From Rhizobium sp. AC27/96 (GTDB lineage: Bacteria > Pseudomonadota > Alphaproteobacteria > Rhizobiales > Rhizobiaceae), in NCBI RefSeq assembly GCF_001692325.1, contig NZ_LXKN01000001.1, positions 496,001 through 560,000 on the forward strand: a DNA stretch of 64,000 nt, read 5' to 3'. Positions 38,574 through 47,158 of the stretch are shown here, piece by piece (positions within the stretch are counted from its first letter, which is position 1; each line of letters starts with the position of its first letter). A program made the translations under genes and the position numbers. The notes below the pieces were generated by a model. That model ran no database searches, was not told the origin of the DNA, and was given only the letters and a program-made list of their open reading frames with translations.

Positions 38574-38686
38574 GAGTGGGTTTCTCCTCTTACAACGACA
38601 TGCCGCGACGGCATGCCGCAAACTCCCGGGACTTGTTTTGCACGCCCCTATCGGGCAAATCAACAGCCTGATCGAAGGGAGACGAC

Positions 38687-39790
38687 ATGGCTGCCACTAA
38701 TTTCACGTCGGAACAGGCTATAATGAAGGAAGTGGTCCGTCAGGACCGCAATCGCAGAGCCATCCGCCTCTGGCTTGCCTGCGTGCTGCTGGTTCTCTTC
38801 GGCCTCGTGCTGGTGGGTGGCGCGACGCGGCTGACCAATTCCGGCCTGTCGATCACCCAGTGGCAGCCGATCCACGGTGTCGTTCCGCCTCTGAACGCGC
38901 AGGAATGGCAGGAGGAGTTCGATCTCTACAAGCGCATCCCGCAATTTCAGCTCCTGAACAAGGACATGACGGTCGATGAGTTCAAGGGCATCTTCTGGTG
39001 GGAATGGGCGCACCGGCTGCTTGCGCGCGCCATCGGCATCATCTTCGGCGTGCCCTTGCTGTTCTTCGTGCTCACCGGCCGTGTCGAGCGGAAGCTCTGG
39101 CTGCCGCTTGCCGGCATCTTCGTGCTCGGCGGGTTGCAGGGCGCGATCGGCTGGTGGATGGTGTCGTCAGGTCTGGAGGCGCGCACGGACGTCAGCCAGT
39201 ATCGCCTCGCCACTCATCTCGTCACGGCCTGTCTGATCTTTGCCGCCTGCATGTGGTTCATGCGGGCGCTGTCGCCGCATTCCAACGAGGCGCCGCCGAC
39301 CAGCTATTCGGCGAAGCTGGCAGGTCTGATCGCCATCATGGCGCTGTTTCAGATCTATCTCGGTGCGCTCGTTGCCGGGCTGGATGCCGGCCTGAGTTAC
39401 AACACATGGCCGCTTATGGATGGCGCCATACTCCCGAACGGTCTGCTCGTGCAGTCGCCCGGCTGGATCAATTTCTTCGAAAACCCGAAGACGGTGCAAT
39501 ACGTGCATCGACTCGGCGCCTATGCGCTCTTCATCGTCGTGGCCATCAACATGATCATCTCGCTACGCGCGGCGGCGCAAACGACGCATGCGCGCCGTTC
39601 GGTCGTCCTGTTCGTGCTGGTGCTTATCCAGGCGATCCTCGGCATTTCGACGCTGCTGCTGCAAGTGCCGCTGCATCTGGCACTGGCGCACCAGGCCGGC
39701 GCTTTGATCGTCTTCGGCTTCGCCATTGCCAATTGGCGCGGGTTTTACGGGGAATTGCCGCGCCAGACGTCGATTGTCGTGGGAGGTTGA
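38687..39790 (+). CDS. ctaA: Haem A synthase (COX15/CtaA)
   Basis: A 367-residue inner membrane protein with eight helices in two four-helix repeats. It oxidises the methyl group of haem O to make haem A for aa3-type cytochrome oxidase. Each repeat carries conserved His residues (WWEWAHRLLARA, YRLATHLVTAC, VQYVHRLGAYAL, LALAHQAGALI). The ATG at 38687 follows GAAGGGAGA. The typical family start LVGGATRLTNSGLSITQWQP lies in the first extracytoplasmic loop. It is of the alphaproteobacterial long type and ends at a terminator. Other cta genes are not in the window. Confidence 0.95.
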   Translation: MAATNFTSEQAIMKEVVRQDRNRRAIRLWLACVLLVLFGLVLVGGATRLTNSGLSITQWQPIHGVVPPLNAQEWQEEFDLYKRIPQFQLLNKDMTVDEFKGIFWWEWAHRLLARAIGIIFGVPLLFFVLTGRVERKLWLPLAGIFVLGGLQGAIGWWMVSSGLEARTDVSQYRLATHLVTACLIFAACMWFMRALSPHSNEAPPTSYSAKLAGLIAIMALFQIYLGALVAGLDAGLSYNTWPLMDGAILPNGLLVQSPGWINFFENPKTVQYVHRLGAYALFIVVAINMIISLRAAAQTTHARRSVVLFVLVLIQAILGISTLLLQVPLHLALAHQAGALIVFGFAIANWRGFYGELPRQTSIVVGG

Positions 39791-39816
39791 GGCGCCACTG
39801 CGCGCCTCATTCTTTT
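39788..39816 (+). terminator. Terminator after ctaA
   Basis: TGAGGCG pairs with CGCCTCA around an eight-base loop, overlapping the ctaA stop, and is followed by a T-rich run. Confidence 0.65.
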
Positions 39817-39869
39817 CGCTTTGCGGGTTTCCGGACGGGAAACCTCTATATATTTCCCTTGGAAATGAC

Positions 39870-41213
39870 CTAGCGCGAGGCGACGCTTGCCGCCGACGAC
39901 ATCCGCGATACGACTTTCAAGTGCTTGATTTCACCGCGCTTGAAGGCGGCGAGGAAGCGATTGTAGTCCTTGAAGACCACGCAGCCATTCGACTCTCCAC
40001 GGCCTCCTCTGAGCATATAGGTATGAGCCAGCAGGCCGTCACGGCCATAGACGCGAGAGCCGCCTGTGGGTGTCAGGCGCAGCGCCTGTACGCCATGGAA
40101 CGGGCTTTCCCTGTAGGTCAGCTTATAAGTCTCGGGCGGTGTCGGTCCGGTGTTCTTGCGGTCGACATAGCGCGGATTGTCACGCATGTAGCCGAGGCCC
40201 GAATGGGCTTCCAGACGCTCGCCGCTCGGCAGATAGACGGTCTTGGCTTCGATATCGTAGATCGCCGTACCTTCGCCCGGGCTGATGGCCGCAAACGGAT
40301 TGAGCGAGGGCTTGGTCTTGCGCACGGAGCTGTCATCCGGATCCGCATAAGCCATGAGGCGTGCCGGTGGCTGCGCCGTGGCGGTATCCTTGACCGTTGC
40401 TCTCGCGATCGCGGCGGTGGCTGGCGTATTGGCACGCTGCACATCCGCGTCGCGGGCAGGGCGGGCCAGCGGCACTACGCTCAGCACAGCCTCGGCCATG
40501 GCGATATCGGCATCCTTGGCGGGCAGTGGCGTCGCCTCGGCGATGGCGGGCAAGCCTGCGGGTGCTGCCGAGGCGACTGCCAGCGGCTGCAGCGCCGCCT
40601 TTGCAGGGCCTGCGGCCGGGATCGAGGCAGCGGCATATTTTACCTGCGCCAGCGATTGCATCGCCGTCGCGAAATTGATGGCGATCACCTTACGCAGATG
40701 GTCGATCGTCTCTGGTGAAGCTGCTGCGACCTCTACGCGACCACTCTTGATGCTGGCGGATGCGCTCTGTGCCTGCTTGAGATCTGATGCCTGCTGGGTG
40801 AGTGCGGTCGCCAGATGCAAGCGCAGGGCATCCTTCGACTGAACCATGCCATCCTGGGCAGGTGCATAGGCCGCGCCGCCGACGGGAGCGTTGGCGGGCA
40901 CGCCGGCGAAGCGGTTCCGGTCGTTCAGCGATGCCACCTGGCTGGAGAGGCGCGCAGGGTGCGCGATCTGGCTTTGCGGTACGATGAAAGCCGATGCTCG
41001 CGGCGTGAGGAAATCATTGGTGGCGGTGGTCGCGCCCGGAAGGGACAGCACCATCGATTGCGTGGTGATCAGCGTGGCGGCGACCCAGGCGAAAGCCACC
41101 ACGGCGACGCCGGTGGCCAATGTGCCGGGGCGGATATTGAAGGATTTTTTCCGTCGCGAGGCGTAGCCGGAACGCGAATTGAGGTTACCGAAGCCTTCGG
41201 TCACAAACGCCAT
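39870..41213 (-). CDS. Membrane-anchored DUF2778 protein (Tlde1-like L,D-transpeptidase fold)
   Basis: A 447-residue protein from the ATG at 41213. A basic start is followed by one membrane helix (LATGVAVVAFAWVAATLITT, about residues 29-48) and a long Ala-rich linker to about residue 300. The C-terminal DUF2778 domain contains VYLPSGERLEAHSGLGYM, a conserved His in LLAHTYMLRGGRG and Cys in ESNGCVVFKDY. That His/Cys layout is shared with the Tlde1 type VI effectors, which act as L,D-transpeptidases or carboxypeptidases on peptidoglycan. Here it is probably a resident envelope enzyme, since no type VI genes are near. Upstream in-frame sequence does not look coding. Confidence 0.7.
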   Translation of the reverse strand: MAFVTEGFGNLNSRSGYASRRKKSFNIRPGTLATGVAVVAFAWVAATLITTQSMVLSLPGATTATNDFLTPRASAFIVPQSQIAHPARLSSQVASLNDRNRFAGVPANAPVGGAAYAPAQDGMVQSKDALRLHLATALTQQASDLKQAQSASASIKSGRVEVAAASPETIDHLRKVIAINFATAMQSLAQVKYAAASIPAAGPAKAALQPLAVASAAPAGLPAIAEATPLPAKDADIAMAEAVLSVVPLARPARDADVQRANTPATAAIARATVKDTATAQPPARLMAYADPDDSSVRKTKPSLNPFAAISPGEGTAIYDIEAKTVYLPSGERLEAHSGLGYMRDNPRYVDRKNTGPTPPETYKLTYRESPFHGVQALRLTPTGGSRVYGRDGLLAHTYMLRGGRGESNGCVVFKDYNRFLAAFKRGEIKHLKVVSRMSSAASVASR

Positions 41214-41577
41214 GATACTCGTTATCCAAACTACACAGACACTATGCCGGCTCACAAATGCACACGTCGCCCTGACGCTGAACCTGCGCCTGACCACCAC
41301 ATTGCCGACTGTCTGGAAGCATGCCGAATTATGGTAACCAATTCCTTTACGCTGCTTCATTCTTGGATATTCATTTAAAAAAGGGATGCCTTTGACGACC
41401 AATTCACTCGGGCCCTGAAGCCGATAAAGAATGAATCCGGCCGACAATGGGTCGCGCCGCATCACGGTCGATCAATTTTCCGTGTAGCGCCTGCTAATTT
41501 AGCGGAAAGGCAAAATTGTGGCTGCCGACTGTCAAAAGTAGGCGTCGAACTCTGAGGCGCCAACTGCGCATCAAAAA
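41214..41577. other. Intergenic region between the DUF2778 gene and argC
   Basis: No gene or recognisable site beyond a weak promoter area for the DUF2778 gene. Open frames across it have atypical composition. The argC terminator lies at its right edge. Confidence 0.5.
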
Positions 41578-41618
41578 GCCCGGCCAATCGATCGCTCAGA
41601 GCGAACAATTGGCCGGGC
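41573..41618 (-). terminator. Rho-independent terminator after argC
   Basis: GCCCGGCCAAT pairs perfectly with ATTGGCCGGGC (11 pairs). On the minus strand, the transcribed direction, it is followed by TTTTT. Confidence 0.85.
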
Positions 41619-41654
41619 GAATAGAGTGCCGGCTGGTAGGCTGACTGCGGCGCC

Positions 41655-42587
41655 TCAGGCGCTCAACATCAGATCCATGTTCTGCACGGCGGCGCCCGAA
41701 GCACCCTTGCCGAGATTGTCGAGCAGCGCCACGAGGTTGACCTGGGCAGCACCCGGCGTGCCGAAGACGAACAGCTTCATCGTATCCTTACCGGCGAGTT
41801 CGACGGCGTTGACGCGCGGCAGGGCGCGGCTCTCATCGAGCGAAACGACCTGCACGATATCCTGGCCGGCATAATGAGCCGCGAGTGCGGCGTGAATGCT
41901 TTCCAGCGTCGCACCATCGGCCAGATCGCCGAGATAGAGCGGCACCTGCACGATCATGCCCTGCGCGAAGCGGCCGACGGACGGCGAAAAGATCGGTGCG
42001 CGATCGAGCAGGCCATGCGTCGTCATTTCAGGCACGTGCTTGTGGGTCAGTGGCAGGCCATAGAGAAAATGCGGTGCGTCGATCGCATCCGGATGATCCG
42101 CGTTTTCCATCTGGGCAATCATCTGCTTGCCGCCACCGGTGTAGCCGGAGACAGCATTGACCGTGACGGGATAGCCGGCCGGAAGAATACCGGCGGCGCG
42201 CAGCGGCCGGATAAGGCCGATTGCACCCGTGGGATAGCAGCCCGGATTGGCGACGAAGCGTGACGCGCGGATCTTGTTGCCCTGATCACTGTCCATTTCG
42301 GCAAAGCCATAGGCCCAATCCGGATGAATGCGGAAGGCGGTGGACGTGTCGATGACGCGGACATTGTTGTTGGCCGCCACCATCTTCACCGCTTCCTTCG
42401 ACGCGTCGTCTGGAAGGCAAAGAATGGCGATGTCGGCGTTGTTCAGCATGTCTTCGCGGATGGCGGCATTGCGCCGCTCGGCTTCCGGAATGGACAGAAG
42501 CTCGACATCGCGGCGGTCGGCCATGCGCGTGCGGATCTGCAAGCCCGTGGTTCCGTGTTCGCCATCGATGAAGATCTTCGGTGCCAT
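41655..42587 (-). CDS. argC: N-acetyl-gamma-glutamyl-phosphate reductase (type 2)
   Basis: A 310-residue enzyme of arginine synthesis that reduces N-acetylglutamyl phosphate to the semialdehyde with NADPH. It starts [19 protein letters not shown], the short type 2 form, and the catalytic Cys lies in [11 protein letters not shown] at about residue 113. The ATG at 42587 gives the family N terminus. The length (about 310) agrees with type 2, against about 345 for type 1. It is followed by its own terminator and preceded by a repeat that separates it from the agmatinase gene. Confidence 0.94.
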   Translation of the reverse strand: MAPKIFIDGEHGTTGLQIRTRMADRRDVELLSIPEAERRNAAIREDMLNNADIAILCLPDDASKEAVKMVAANNNVRVIDTSTAFRIHPDWAYGFAEMDSDQGNKIRASRFVANPGCYPTGAIGLIRPLRAAGILPAGYPVTVNAVSGYTGGGKQMIAQMENADHPDAIDAPHFLYGLPLTHKHVPEMTTHGLLDRAPIFSPSVGRFAQGMIVQVPLYLGDLADGATLESIHAALAAHYAGQDIVQVVSLDESRALPRVNAVELAGKDTMKLFVFGTPGAAQVNLVALLDNLGKGASGAAVQNMDLMLSA

Positions 42588-42649
42588 GTTATATCTCACT
42601 TTTTCAACAGGTTGAGAGTATTTCCGGATTCAGTTTGCCATGCAGTTGA

Positions 42650-42724
42650 TTCAAAATGATAACAGCTGGATTTGTCCGATCATGATCTTGTCCGAAAACC
42701 GTTTCACACTTTTCGGGATCATGT
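42650..42724 (-). repeat. Intergenic repeat of the Rhizobium GCATGATGCCGAAAA type
   Basis: Read on the minus strand the element begins GACATGATCCCGAAAAGTGT and goes on GAAACGGTTTTCGGACAAG, matching the pattern of the short palindromic elements common between Rhizobium genes. CCGAAAA and TTTTCGG form a seven-pair stem at 42692-42716. It lies between argC and the agmatinase gene. Family membership is from memory. Confidence 0.6.
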
Positions 42725-43708
42725 CTAACGTCCAGCCGCGCGCCTTTCAGCGTGGAGACCGAGCATATACATCGCCACCGTTGCCCCTGCAATGGCGGTG
42801 ATATCGGCATGATCATAGGCCGGTGACACTTCAACGACATCCGCGCCCCGGATATCCAGCTGGTGCAACCTCTGCAGCACCGACAGGATCTTTGCGCTGG
42901 AGGGGCCGCCGGCGACCGGCGTTCCCGTACCCGGCGCATAGGCGGGGTCCAGGCAATCGATATCGAAGGTAAGGTAGGCGGGCGAGCCCTTGGTGTGGGA
43001 GATGATCGTCGAGGCAATCTCGGCGGCGGTCATTTCCTCGACCTGATGGCCATAGAGAATATGGATGCCGAAATCATCGGGTGCATGCGTGCGGATGCCG
43101 ATCTGAAGGGAACGATCGGGATCGATCAACCCTTCGCGCACGGCGCGGGCAACGAAGGAACCGTGGTCGAGGCGCTGGCCGTCATCGAACCAGGTGTCTT
43201 GATGCGCATCGAACTGTACCAGGGCGAGGGGGCCATGCTTGGCGGCATGCGCCTTCAGCAGCGGCCATGTGATGAAATGGTCGCCACCCAGTGTCAGCAT
43301 GAAAGCGCCGCTGTCGAGGATCGCGGTTGCCTGCCGCTCGATTGCGGCGGGCGTTTCCTGGTGGTTGCCGTAATCGAGCAGGCAGTCGCCATAGTCGATC
43401 ACGGACATCTCGGCGAAGAGATCGCGGTTGAACGGATATTGCGGATCATTGTCGAAGATTGCCGAGGCGCGACGGATCGCCTGCGGCCCGAAGCGTGTTC
43501 CCGGCCGGTTGGAGGTTGCCGCATCGAAGGGTATGCCCCATACCACGGCATCGGCGCCCTCAAGCGACTTGGTAAAGCGGCGGCGCATGAAGGAGAGCGC
43601 GCCGGCAAAGGTCGGGTCGCTGGCGGCCGAGGTCAGGCTGGTCGCGGTGAAGGCGTGGTCAATCGACGTGCTCGGCAAGGGCCTCTCCTTTGCTCGCATG
43701 GAAATCAT
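42725..43708 (-). CDS. speB: Agmatinase/ureohydrolase family enzyme
   Basis: A 327-residue (or slightly shorter) manganese-dependent ureohydrolase. The metal ligands are visible in MLTLGGDHFITWPL, VQFDAHQDTW and TFDIDCLDPAYAPG, with the family's GTGTPVAGG following. It would split agmatine into putrescine and urea, though related members act on guanidinobutyrate or similar substrates. The start is unsure: ATG 43708 and ATG 43699 both lie inside the monooxygenase gene that ends at 43659, and a TTG at 43678 follows a strong AGGAGAGG. It is probably co-transcribed with that gene. Confidence 0.87.
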   Translation of the reverse strand: MISMRAKERPLPSTSIDHAFTATSLTSAASDPTFAGALSFMRRRFTKSLEGADAVVWGIPFDAATSNRPGTRFGPQAIRRASAIFDNDPQYPFNRDLFAEMSVIDYGDCLLDYGNHQETPAAIERQATAILDSGAFMLTLGGDHFITWPLLKAHAAKHGPLALVQFDAHQDTWFDDGQRLDHGSFVARAVREGLIDPDRSLQIGIRTHAPDDFGIHILYGHQVEEMTAAEIASTIISHTKGSPAYLTFDIDCLDPAYAPGTGTPVAGGPSSAKILSVLQRLHQLDIRGADVVEVSPAYDHADITAIAGATVAMYMLGLHAERRAAGR

Positions 43709-44036
43709 AGGCCCGTTCTACCTTGGCTATGCGAACCTTATATTGCTCGTACCAGCGCTCGCGGCCCAGTTTCTGCGCGCCGAGATGCGACACGACATTC
43801 TTCCAGGCGAGGATGCTCTTCTCGTCCCGCCAGAAGGAGATGGTGATGCCGAAACCATCGCCGCCGCGCGCGCTCTCAAGCCCGAGACAGCCGTCCTGTG
43901 CCAGCGCCAGCGTTTCCATGCGCTCGCCCATGGCTCCATAGCCATTGTCTCCCTCGGTGCGAATGGAGGAGAAGGAAACGATGTAGTAGGGCGGCTCGGG
44001 TGTGTTTGCAAAATGCGATGATCTGTCTGTGCTCAC
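43659..44036 (-). CDS. Antibiotic-biosynthesis-monooxygenase-like (ABM) protein
   Basis: A 125-residue protein of the small ferredoxin-like ABM fold. PYYIVSFSSIRT opens the domain and the middle part FGITISFWRDEKSILAWKNV is typical of such monooxygenases and haem-degrading relatives. The start is a GTG at 44036. Substrate and reaction are unknown. The 3' end overlaps the annotated 5' end of the agmatinase gene by up to 50 bases. No cofactor ligand can be identified with safety. Confidence 0.75.
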   Translation of the reverse strand: MSTDRSSHFANTPEPPYYIVSFSSIRTEGDNGYGAMGERMETLALAQDGCLGLESARGGDGFGITISFWRDEKSILAWKNVVSHLGAQKLGRERWYEQYKVRIAKVERAYDFHASKGEALAEHVD

Positions 44037-44105
44037 GGCGTGCCTCTTCGGGCGAACGGGAATCGCGGGTTCGATGTGAATCGTAAGGGAGTGGGCTTCG
44101 AAGGA

Positions 44106-44369
44106 TTATTTGCCCGATCTCGCGGTGCATTGATATTCCTTTTTCACGCAGGCGATCTGCGGCGTGGAACATTGGGCCAAGCCGTCTTTGACAACACAGT
44201 AGGAGCAGCTGTCGGTGAAAGCCTGGCAATCCGTGTTTGCCTGCAGAAAATCCCGCATGCTCTGCATCTCCACCGCCTTCTCCGGAGGTGCGGGCGGCAC
44301 GGTATCGTCGCAAAGGGCCGGCGATATGCCGGCCATCAGAAACAAGATGGGCAAAGCGAATCTGAGCAT
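44106..44369 (-). CDS. Small exported cysteine-rich protein
   Basis: An 87-residue protein from the ATG at 44369, which has a GGGAGGG site. The signal peptide LRFALPILFLMAGISPALC ends at about residue 20. The mature part has six cysteines (NTDCQAFTDSCSYCVVKDGL, QCSTPQIACVKKEYQC), a spacing that suggests two or three disulphides and a periplasmic place. Longer in-frame starts upstream are not plausible. I recognise no family with a known role. It lies between the ABM-like gene and the MFS gene terminator on the same strand. Confidence 0.7.
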   Translation of the reverse strand: MLRFALPILFLMAGISPALCDDTVPPAPPEKAVEMQSMRDFLQANTDCQAFTDSCSYCVVKDGLAQCSTPQIACVKKEYQCTARSGK

Positions 44370-44450
44370 GTATCCCTCCCGTAGAAGGCCCGAGTCTGCT
44401 TCAAAAGCATGACTTGCCTTAACAGATATGCACTTTTGCCGTGCAAGTGT

Positions 44451-44486
44451 AAAAAGAAAAAGGCCGGGTAACCCCCGGCCTTTCCA
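44451..44486 (-). terminator. Terminator of the MFS gene, near-copy of the rpsI terminator
   Basis: AAAGGCCGGG pairs with CCCGGCCTTT and the transcribed (minus) side ends in TTTCTTTTT. The hairpin and its flanks resemble the element at 45927-45967. Confidence 0.8.
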
Positions 44487-44527
44487 AATCCGACCCCGGC
44501 TAATGACCCGGTGCCGGTTTTTGGGCT

Positions 44528-45715
44528 TTAGCGTTGCCTCTGCAGGCGCCAAAGGGCAAAGAGCGTTACCAGAGCCATGACTGAGCAATAGCCGCCGAGT
44601 GGCCATGCGGTATCGCCTCGGAATAAGACGACGAACAAGGTGCCGACAAGGCTGACGATCAGGCTCTGCACACAGGAATAGAGCGCCACTGCTGTCCCCG
44701 CCGTATTGCCGAAGGCTTGAAGCGCGCCATTCGCCGTGACCGCCGTCGTAAAGACGATGCCGATGGCAATGATCCACATCGGCAGAACGAAGCTGACAAA
44801 GGACGGAACCAGAAGCAGTTCTCCTGCCGCAAGCAGCAGAGCTCCGGCGAGCAGCATGATCATCCCCCTGGCAAGACTGCCGGCCGACCCCCATCGTTTG
44901 ACGAAGCCTCCGGCAAAACGCGCCGTGACGATCATCACCACCGCCGCGGTCGCGAAGGCAAGGCTGAAGGAGAGGCTGGAGAAACCGGCCCGATCGATCA
45001 GCACGCGCGGCGCGGTCGAGAAGAAGACGAAGAAGGCACCCATCGCCGCGCTGAAGCCGATCGTGTAGGTCCAGAAGGAAAAATCCTTCAAGATTGGGCG
45101 AAAGGCTGTCCTTTGCTTCGACTCAGTGGTCGGCCGGGTTTCGTGCCATCGCAGGATGGCGTGGAGGATAGCCAGCAGTGTCAGGATGCCGAGAACCAGG
45201 AATATGACACGCCATCCGAAATGATCCGCAATCAAGGCGCCGACGATCGGACCGAGAGCCGGCACGAAAGAGAGCATGGCACCCAGCAGGCTATAGATCA
45301 CGGCGCTTTCCGGACGTTCGGCATAGACATCCCGTACCGTTGCAAAGGTCGCAACCAGCGCCGCCGAGGCCCCCACCGCCTGCAGCAGGCGCAGGACGAC
45401 GAAGAGGCTGGCGGAGGATGTTCCCGCGAGCAGGAAGGATGCCGCGGCAAACAGTGCCGCACCGCCGATGAGCACGGGGCGGCGTCCGATAGTGTCGGAC
45501 AGCGGCCCGAAGACGATCTGGCCCGCGCCGAGCATGAACATGTAGAGGCTGAGGGTCAGCTGGATGACGGCCGGCGAAGTCTCCAGTGCACGCGGCATGA
45601 TGGGGACGGCCGGGAGGTAGATATCCATTGCGAGCGACGCAAGGATATCAAAAGGCGCCATCAGCAGCAGCGCTGCCGGCAGGCGATAGTTCCACGTTTG
45701 GGTTTTTGAAGGCAT
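44528..45715 (-). CDS. Multidrug efflux transporter, Bcr/CflA family (MFS)
   Basis: A 395-residue inner membrane protein with twelve helices from the ATG at 45715; a TTG at 45733 is less likely. Markers are AMDIYLPAVPIMPRALETSP in helix 1, GQIVFGPLSDTIGRRPVLIG (motif A) and LGPIVGALIADHFGWRVIFL. The family exports bicyclomycin, chloramphenicol and other drugs with proton antiport. It sits between the rpsI terminator and a near-copy of that terminator, which hints that it was inserted with a duplicated end. Substrate not known. Confidence 0.88.
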   Translation of the reverse strand: MPSKTQTWNYRLPAALLLMAPFDILASLAMDIYLPAVPIMPRALETSPAVIQLTLSLYMFMLGAGQIVFGPLSDTIGRRPVLIGGAALFAAASFLLAGTSSASLFVVLRLLQAVGASAALVATFATVRDVYAERPESAVIYSLLGAMLSFVPALGPIVGALIADHFGWRVIFLVLGILTLLAILHAILRWHETRPTTESKQRTAFRPILKDFSFWTYTIGFSAAMGAFFVFFSTAPRVLIDRAGFSSLSFSLAFATAAVVMIVTARFAGGFVKRWGSAGSLARGMIMLLAGALLLAAGELLLVPSFVSFVLPMWIIAIGIVFTTAVTANGALQAFGNTAGTAVALYSCVQSLIVSLVGTLFVVLFRGDTAWPLGGYCSVMALVTLFALWRLQRQR

Positions 45716-45926
45716 GAGTAGACACCCGCTCAAATAACTGGATTTGGCGGCAGCCTGTCTTTCATCATGGTCAGATTGGCTGTGACAGACGCCGCAACAA
45801 CAAAAAAGCTGCTGCGGCCTATCTGTCTGCGGACTTGGTGCTTCCCATCGTCTGGTCCTGTCTGTGGCCTCGGCTATTGCGAGGCGTTGCGCTTATCTAC
45901 CAGCAGCGTCCGAATGCGGCAATGCG

Positions 45927-45967
45927 CAAAAGAAAAAGGCCGGGTTTGCACCCGGCCTTTCCAAAAT
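45927..45967 (-). terminator. Terminator of the rplM-rpsI operon
   Basis: AAAGGCCGGGT pairs with ACCCGGCCTTT around a four-base loop; on the minus strand it runs into TTTCTTTT. It lies 26 bases after rpsI. Confidence 0.85.
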
Positions 45968-45985
45968 CCGATCTCGGATAAGCGA

Positions 45986-46453
45986 TTAACGCTTCGAGAA
46001 CTGGAAGGAACGACGTGCCTTCGCACGGCCGTACTTCTTACGCTCGACGACGCGGCTGTCGCGGGTCAGGAAGCCACCCTTCTTCAGGACCGAGCGCAGG
46101 CCCGGTTCGAAGTAGGTGAGGGCCTTGGACAGGCCGTGACGAACGGCACCGGCCTGACCGGAAAGACCACCACCGGCAACGGTAGCGACGATATCGAACT
46201 GGCCATCACGGGCAGCAGCGAAGATCGGCTGGCGCAGGATCATCTGCAGGACCGGACGGGCGAAATAGTCCGTGTAGTCCTTTTCATTGACGATGATCTT
46301 GCCGGAGCCGGCCTTGAGCCATACGCGGGCAACAGCATTCTTGCGCTTGCCGGTTGCGTAGGAACGGCCAAGCGAGTCGACCTTGCGGACGTGAACCGGA
46401 GCAGCAGCTTCCGATGCCGTGCCGAGATCCTTCAGGGAAGAGAGATCAGCCAT
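45986..46453 (-). CDS. rpsI: 30S ribosomal protein S9
   Basis: A 155-residue ribosomal protein. The C terminus ends [11 protein letters not shown], the extended tail that reaches the decoding centre. [20 protein letters not shown] and the [20 protein letters not shown] section are family signatures. S9 contacts the P-site tRNA. It follows rplM with only two bases between. It is about 25 residues longer than the Escherichia coli protein at its N terminus, as usual in alphaproteobacteria. A strong terminator follows. Confidence 0.97.
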   Translation of the reverse strand: MADLSSLKDLGTASEAAAPVHVRKVDSLGRSYATGKRKNAVARVWLKAGSGKIIVNEKDYTDYFARPVLQMILRQPIFAAARDGQFDIVATVAGGGLSGQAGAVRHGLSKALTYFEPGLRSVLKKGGFLTRDSRVVERKKYGRAKARRSFQFSKR

Positions 46454-46455
46454 TA

Positions 46456-46920
46456 TCAGGCGCTCCTTACATTCTTCTTGTTCAGCTTGGCGACGTCGAG
46501 AACGACGGGCTGCTGGGCTTCATGGGGATGGTTCGAGCCGGCGTAGACGCGCAGGTTCTTCATCTGGCGACGGCCGAGCGGGCCGCGCGGAACCATGCGT
46601 TCGACAGCCTTTTCGACAACGCGCTCCGGGAAGCGGCCTTCGATGATCTGACGAGCGGTGCGCTCCTTGATGCCGCCGGCATAACCGGTGTGCCAGTAGT
46701 AAACCTTGTCTTCGTACTTCTTGCCGGTAAGGACGACCTTGTCGGCATTGATGACGATGACGTTGTCGCCGTCGTCGACGTGCGGCGTAAAGGTAGCCTT
46801 ATGCTTGCCACGCAGACGCATTGCGATGATAGAAGCGAGACGACCAACAACGAGCCCTTCGGCGTCGATGAGAATCCACTTCTTCTCCACCTCTGCAGGC
46901 TTCTGGGAGAAGGTTGCCAT
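46456..46920 (-). CDS. rplM: 50S ribosomal protein L13
   Basis: A 154-residue 23S rRNA-binding protein of the large subunit. Markers are [40 protein letters not shown] and [20 protein letters not shown]. It is the first gene of the rplM-rpsI operon. In Escherichia coli, L13 represses its own operon by binding the mRNA leader. Here a clear promoter and a terminator-like hairpin precede the gene, so a leader control is possible but not shown. Confidence 0.97.
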   Translation of the reverse strand: MATFSQKPAEVEKKWILIDAEGLVVGRLASIIAMRLRGKHKATFTPHVDDGDNVIVINADKVVLTGKKYEDKVYYWHTGYAGGIKERTARQIIEGRFPERVVEKAVERMVPRGPLGRRQMKNLRVYAGSNHPHEAQQPVVLDVAKLNKKNVRSA

Positions 46921-47001
46921 GTTGCATACTCTCTTTATAGGACCCTTGGCCCGAAGGCGCTTGGGCGTTTCTTGTTGCTTGATTTGGCTGGCTTGATGCC
47001 T

Positions 47002-47031
47002 GTCAAAAAGAAAGCAGCCCGGAAAGGCTGC
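47002..47031 (-). promoter_or_regulatory. Terminator-like hairpin in the rplM leader (possible attenuator)
   Basis: On the minus strand GCAGCC pairs with GGCTGC around six bases and is followed by TTTCTTTTTG. It lies after a good promoter and about 80 bases before the rplM ATG, so it may terminate early transcripts. It could instead end read-through from the upstream transporter gene. Confidence 0.5.
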
Positions 47032-47043
47032 AATCTGTGGCGG

Positions 47044-47072
47044 CTTATAGAGCGAACCGATATCGGCGTCAA
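47044..47072 (-). promoter_or_regulatory. Sigma-70-type promoter of rplM-rpsI
   Basis: On the minus strand TTGACG (47072-47067) and TATAAG (47049-47044) are 17 bases apart, an optimal spacing for a housekeeping promoter. It points at rplM. Confidence 0.65.
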
Positions 47073-47158
47073 TATAGGCGGATTTTGCAATCTCAAAAAT
47101 TTATCAATAAAATCAATATGTTGCCAATACGGTATAATTGTACCACATATTTAAGCCG

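Noticed and set aside
44717..45709. A 330-residue open frame opposite the drug exporter gene
   Set aside because: Highly charged and low in hydrophobic residues, a shadow of the twelve-helix exporter on the minus strand.
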